64,000 nt of DNA from positions 18,072,816 to 18,136,815 of the forward strand of contig OU015539.1 of the NCBI GenBank assembly GCA_907165065.1. The letters run 5' to 3'. The notes beneath the pieces were generated by a model. The model saw only the letters and a program-made list of their open reading frames with translations, made no database searches and was not told where the DNA came from. This document shows positions 61,501 through 64,000 of the stretch, one piece after another; within the stretch, counting starts at the first letter, position 1, and every line of letters starts with the position of its first letter. The position numbers and the translations under genes are program-made. The stretch is from Caprimulgus europaeus. Lineage: Eukaryota > Chordata > Aves > Caprimulgiformes > Caprimulgidae.

Positions 61501-61710
61501 TCCTCCCATCAGTAAGGGCCTGTATTTACCATCAGCAAAAACACAGCCAAATGCACAGTAAGAAAGGGAACTCCCGAGACCATAGTCAAAGCCAGGATAG
61601 CGTTATACTCACTTGCCGATGTCATCTTGGTCAGCAAACTTCTCATCGTTGAAGCCAAACTGGTCAATAAAATTGGACGTCATTTGTTGCATCTGATAAT
61701 CAGAAAAGGC
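43449..61710 (-). CDS. PPP6R3: PPP6R3 (SAPS3), protein phosphatase 6 regulatory subunit 3, C-terminal 329 codons, nine exons
   Basis: Nine minus-strand exons (98, 55, 131, 119, 154, 107, 151, 123 and 52 nt, total 990 nt) join without a frame break into 329 residues plus TGA. Every intron is GT-AG. The product has the PPP6R3 landmarks: [69 protein letters not shown], a Ser/Asp/Glu-rich stretch, [31 protein letters not shown] and the terminus ASVNGPV. In the family, the N-terminal SAPS domain binds the PP6 catalytic subunit and ankyrin-repeat subunits such as ANKRD28. That domain is not encoded here, so the gene is cut by the right window edge. The part seen is acidic, low in complexity and probably disordered, with many serines that could be phosphorylated. 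The alternatives PPP6R1 and PPP6R2 fit the C-terminal sequence less well. The span includes introns. Confidence 0.96.
43501..46928 (-). other. PPP6R3: PPP6R3 last intron
   Basis: A 3.4-kb intron between exon h and the terminal exon. It contains an imperfect inverted repeat pair (44221-44272 and 44488-44545, listed separately) and otherwise AT-rich sequence with no recognised gene. A 138-codon plus-strand open frame at 45357-45773 has no family signature. Confidence 0.8.
44221..44545. repeat. Imperfect inverted repeat pair inside a PPP6R3 intron (MITE-like)
   Basis: Left arm 44221-44272 (AGGAGTCCCCTAGCTAAGTC, TTTGGCTGCT) is matched in reverse complement by right arm 44488-44545 (AGGAGTCCCCGAGGTAGGTC, TTTGGCTGGT), about 215 bp apart. 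Could be a small DNA transposon or a folded RNA. Weak beyond about 55 bp. Confidence 0.5.
46929..47051 (-). CDS. PPP6R3: PPP6R3 exon h (frame-neutral exon)
   Basis: A 123-nt exon, phase 2 at both ends, acceptor after a T-rich tract (TTTTTTAAG), donor GTAACT. It encodes [20 protein letters not shown], then [18 protein letters not shown] and PEQ. It is the only single exon in the window whose length is a multiple of three, so it is the only one that could be skipped alone without a frameshift. The donor is the weakest in the gene. Confidence 0.93.
47840..48312 (-). mobile_element. CR1 3' fragment, minus orientation, in a PPP6R3 intron
   Basis: CACAGAACCACAGACTGGTT, CCAGTCCAACCCCCTGCAGA, TTTCTTCCTTGTATCTAGTC and CTTCTCTTCTCCAGGCTGAA are the reverse complement of the CR1 3' end. 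Same sense as the gene, and similar to 21160-21442. Confidence 0.93.
49130..49275 (+). mobile_element. Old CR1 3' tail, plus orientation, in a PPP6R3 intron
   Basis: CCCACTGTTGGAGGTTTTGA, AGATGAGACTGGATAG and GAGGTCCTTTCTGACCTAAG, with a tail CAATTCTGTGACAG, look like a strongly decayed CR1 end. Confidence 0.6.
50885..51035 (-). CDS. PPP6R3: PPP6R3 exon g
   Basis: A 151-nt exon from phase 1 to phase 2, acceptor TGTCTAG, donor GTAAGA. It encodes [39 protein letters not shown] and [10 protein letters not shown], which is the conserved block before the variable C-terminus of the family. Confidence 0.95.
51541..51712 (+). mobile_element. CR1 3' tail fragment, plus orientation, in a PPP6R3 intron
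   Basis: CCCCAGGGAGGCTGTGGATG, GGATGAGGCTTTGAGCAACC, TGGTCTAGTGGAAGGTGTCC and CCCCTTCCAACCCAAACGAG. Antisense to PPP6R3. Confidence 0.9.
52190..52296 (-). CDS. PPP6R3: PPP6R3 exon f
   Basis: A 107-nt exon from phase 2 to phase 1, donor GTAAGT. It encodes [19 protein letters not shown] and [17 protein letters not shown]. The first half is strongly PPP6R3-like and the second half is more variable. The acceptor (TTTGAAG) has a weak pyrimidine tract but is the only site that keeps the frame. Confidence 0.93.
53595..53748 (-). CDS. PPP6R3: PPP6R3 exon e
   Basis: A 154-nt exon from phase 1 to phase 2, acceptor TTTTTCAG, donor GTAAGA. It encodes [38 protein letters not shown] and [13 protein letters not shown]. 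The tryptophan-centred motifs are typical of the PPP6R3 tail. Confidence 0.95.
55154..55272 (-). CDS. PPP6R3: PPP6R3 exon d
   Basis: A 119-nt exon from phase 2 to phase 1, acceptor ATTTTAAG, donor GTACGT. It encodes the acidic Ser/Asp/Glu run [18 protein letters not shown], then [18 protein letters not shown] and DLSE. The serine-acidic repeats resemble casein kinase 2 sites; that is an inference from composition. Confidence 0.95.
56823..57426. repeat. Target-site duplication pair GCAGG
   Basis: GCAGG at 56823-56827 and again at 57422-57426 immediately border the LTR. The match is exact. Confidence 0.8.
56828..57421 (+). mobile_element. Solo LTR with 5-bp target duplication, in a PPP6R3 intron
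   Basis: 594 bp from GGTCCTGGTTTTTGCTAGGA to AAACTACCACA, flanked by GCAGG at 56823-56827 and 57422-57426. The expected TG head has become GG; the end is CA. The middle matches 16592-17203 (TTTGGCTCTGCCAACGAGAT, GTGGTGAGCAATTGTACTG). A 5-bp duplication suits ERV-L-like and some other bird retroviruses. No internal genes; antisense to PPP6R3. Confidence 0.85.
57675..57805 (-). CDS. PPP6R3: PPP6R3 exon c
   Basis: A 131-nt exon from phase 0 to phase 2, donor GTAAGA. It encodes [17 protein letters not shown], then an acidic segment [18 protein letters not shown] and TPDSQRRS. This is one of the most conserved blocks of the family C-terminal half and by itself identifies the gene as a SAPS family member. 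Confidence 0.95.
58131..59125 (+). mobile_element. Outer CR1 copy, interrupted by a younger CR1
   Basis: The outer element runs from TGTTCAGTGTTGGGCCCCTC to GATCTGGAGCACAAG near 58226, then resumes near 58879 with GAGGAGGAGCAGCTGAGGGA and continues to GGGTTCTGTGG near 59125. The two parts are adjacent in the normal CR1 order, so the sequence between them was inserted. The second part also has an internal deletion. Lies in the PPP6R3 intron between exons b and c, antisense. Confidence 0.8.
58228..58878 (+). mobile_element. Inner (nested) CR1 3' fragment
   Basis: Starts near AACATGAGCCAACAGTG, runs through TCGTCCCGCTCTGCTCTGCA, GGAGACTGAGAGGAGATCTC and GGATTGTCCTGTGCAGGGAC, and ends in TTTGATGACTTTGATTTT, a form of the CR1 tail. 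Nearly identical to 37198-37757. Confidence 0.85.
59517..59571 (-). CDS. PPP6R3: PPP6R3 exon b
   Basis: A 55-nt exon with acceptor TTTTTTAG and donor GTAAGT. It completes the Asn codon and encodes [18 protein letters not shown], ending on a codon boundary. Exons a and b together are 153 nt and in phase 0-0, so the pair could be skipped without a frameshift. Confidence 0.95.
61613..61710 (-). CDS. PPP6R3: PPP6R3 exon a (first in window)
   Basis: Starts on a codon boundary after an acceptor ending TTGCCAG. It encodes [19 protein letters not shown] followed by [13 protein letters not shown], and ends two bases into an Asn codon before a GTGAGT donor. The 98 nt fit 32 codons plus 2 nt. The previous exon, with the end of the SAPS-side region, was not found between 61711 and 64000, so that intron is longer than 2.2 kb. 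Confidence 0.95.
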
Positions 61711-64000
61711 CTGGCAACCCCAGGACCAACGACAGTGATATAATGATTCTAATAATACTCTACATCCTATTTGCCCATTTTGCTCCAAAGAAATAAAAGT
61801 CTAATCTAAACATAAAGGACAGGAAAAGCATTTGTCTTAACCTTTGCATTTTAAACAGTAACACTGACTACACACCTACTTGTATTTACGGACTTGAAAG
61901 CCAGTCTAATAACAGCTCTCAATAAGAAAGTTAAATCTCTAGTTTAACCACATGTTAACTGGCACCCTTTCCAAGCACAACCCAAACAAACAGTGAAATA
62001 CAGCATACTAGATAAAAGAAAAAGCTACCTTTGTTCAACATGAAGTTATAGATGCTAAGAACCAGAAAAGTACATTACATATAGATACCAAAGCCCAGTT
62101 GCATTATTTATCATGTAGTTATTAGAAATAACAGTCTCAGGCACATACACCAGCAGCATCTATTCAGCATCTAGAAGGAAACTATTGAACATTTTACATC
62201 TCAGTGTAGTGTCACTGACTCAACTGTGATTTATCTATTTTTTTTTTTTTTTTATAAAAATGCCAGTGTCACCTGCCAGCAGATGGGTATATACATATAT
62301 AACAAGGTACACAGGGACATTTTCTCCTATTCGTAATAACAGTTTTTGTCCTTTATTTCCCAGAAGTGCAGTTAAACTATCACACATTCTCTAGGGACTT
62401 TTAAAAGTGTTATTTCCATGTATAAAATCAGCCAGTGCTAAGATATTCTAGGAAATACAACTGTCATGTCAACTCCCTCAGTTTCTTGCCCAGGTAACTA
62501 AAGGGAGACAGTATACAGACAAAACCTTTGAAGAAGGTGGTAAAGTTGAACAAAGTGAAAGCAGAAAGAAACCAAGAGAATGGTTGAAAAAAAAAAAAAA
62601 AAAGCAGCAAGTTTGGATTAAGGCCTTATGAAAAGTAGAAGTATAAGAAAGGAGATATAGAAGGATGAGGTGTACAGCATAACACTAGCAGGGCTGGGAG
62701 TGGGTCTGAAAAGCCCTCATGACTGGTCGGGTCACAATGCTAAGCCAGACTAAAGCAAAAAACTCTTTTACATTTTGATCCTAAATTTTGAAATCTGATA
62801 ATTAGTTCTGAAACACTTAAAGATTTGATGCTGACACAATTAGTGTACCAACATTACCCAGGCAGACAACCAATTACTGACTGTCCTCCATATAAAATAA
62901 TTACTCTGCTTTAGGTGGTTGCTGAGATATCTTTTCCTGTAAAGTATTTTCACTATTAGGGATAATAAAAAGTGCATGTGACTGAACGACATTAGTGAAT
63001 TACTGTCATAGGAACAAAAAAACCCAAAGAAGTTAAACAGGCTTGTTCTGTTTTACAAAAGGTGCAACCATTAAGAACACCACTCACAAGGATAAACAGA
63101 AAATTCAGACATGAGTTTTATGACATCACCTAGCTAGAAAACTAGCGTGAAATCTTGTCACTACATCAAAATTGTCTACAACATGTATATAAAATGCAGT
63201 TATAAACTGCTAGTGTATCTCAGACCCCAGACAGTTCCATCCTGTTCTCTAATACATTTTCAGTATGCTTAAGAGAGACAAAAAGTTGTGCTAAGCTGGT
63301 GGAGAACAGAACAATGCTTTCCTGGAGTAACAGTTTCCAGAGCCACAGCAATACAGCACATGAAATACTGTTTGCATGACAAACCAGAACAAGGTGACAG
63401 AACACTTTTACAAAGATATCAGCTTTGAAGTGTTACTCAGAAGCTGACATAAGAAGTGTTTCTGAGAAGGGGGGGGAAGGAAACCTTGCCTTCTAGAACA
63501 AAGGGTCTTCATTAAGAAAACAGTATTGAACTAGATTTAGATGCCAGAAGAAATAAGTCATAGCAAATGTAATTCTGCACAGGCAGAAGTTAAGTTTGTC
63601 AAAAATAAACCAAAGATGAAGAGTTTCCTTTGTATTTTCCCTCCTTATCCAATTCCTAATGGGTCCACTTGGATTCTGGAGACTTGTCTCCCGTTTCCTT
63701 CTTTAACTCCCTGTCTAGAATAGGGTGTTCTAGCTGAAGCCAGAGACACCTTTATGAATGATTTGTGCAGCTGGAGAATGCTTTAAGTAATTTCAATGTA
63801 TATCTCATCAGTGATTTATCTTCTCTAGTATCATACTTTCCTCACAAGACCACTTCAGAAAGTATATTCACCAGCTTATCTTAGGGAAAAAAACCAAACC
63901 AAAAACACAACAGTAAGGAAATGGTGACAAACATGAGAGAAAGAGCCCCGGACCATCTGCATTTCTCCAGATGAATTACATGGAGCTGCTGGCATTGCCT
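61711..64000 (-). other. PPP6R3: PPP6R3 intron, 5' side, continuing beyond the window
   Basis: Searched for the exon expected just before exon a; none found. The sequence is AT-rich with a T run near 62240-62253 and an A run near 62587-62603. I see no recognisable transposon. Confidence 0.7.

Noticed and set aside
1-64000. CRISPR arrays, operons, phage or prokaryotic defence genes
   Set aside because: The window is vertebrate DNA with introns, CR1 elements and LTRs. The tandem arrays have contiguous units without spacers.

Overview
The window is vertebrate nuclear DNA, almost certainly from a bird. The evidence is the many CR1 retrotransposon fragments with the typical CR1 3' tail (short repeats around ATTCTGTGATTC), several long terminal repeats of avian endogenous-retrovirus type, low GC outside the repeats, and one intron-rich gene. 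There are no bacterial operons, tRNAs, rRNAs or CRISPR arrays.

The only protein-coding gene I can support is PPP6R3 (SAPS3), a regulatory subunit of protein phosphatase 6. It lies on the minus strand. Nine exons (61710 down to 43449) join in frame with GT-AG introns and encode the last 329 residues and the stop codon. The N-terminal SAPS domain is encoded beyond position 64000. A 3' UTR of about 1.4 kb probably ends near an AATAAA at 42051-42046.

Layout. Positions 1-34000 are intergenic and hold a 1.4-kb LTR-like element with two tandem arrays (about 2950-4326), CR1 copies on both strands, and four copies or fragments of one LTR family (13182, 16592, 25450, 32768). They also hold a CR1 copy of about 2.5 kb with broken endonuclease and reverse transcriptase (30265-32755), and a nearly identical inverted pair of about 250-bp repeats (23501-23755 and 33481-33746). 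Between these two arms, at 24540-25200, is an AT-rich, repeat-free, motif-dense block that looks like a conserved non-coding element. In mammals the gene after PPP6R3 in this direction is galanin (GAL), so a remote GAL enhancer is a reasonable hypothesis, but GAL is not in the window. Positions 34300-42000 have no recognised gene, but by eye the plus strand has more A than T and more C than G. This fits minus-strand transcription continuing past the assigned PPP6R3 end. Positions 42000-64000 are PPP6R3; its introns hold a solo LTR with a perfect 5-bp target duplication, a CR1 nested in another CR1, and smaller CR1 pieces.

I found no novel multi-gene system. The most useful leads are the inverted repeat pair, the candidate enhancer between its arms, the transcription-like strand skew downstream of PPP6R3, and the near-identical direct CR1 repeats that flank the 3' exons of PPP6R3. 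Identities, element boundaries and skew were judged by eye.
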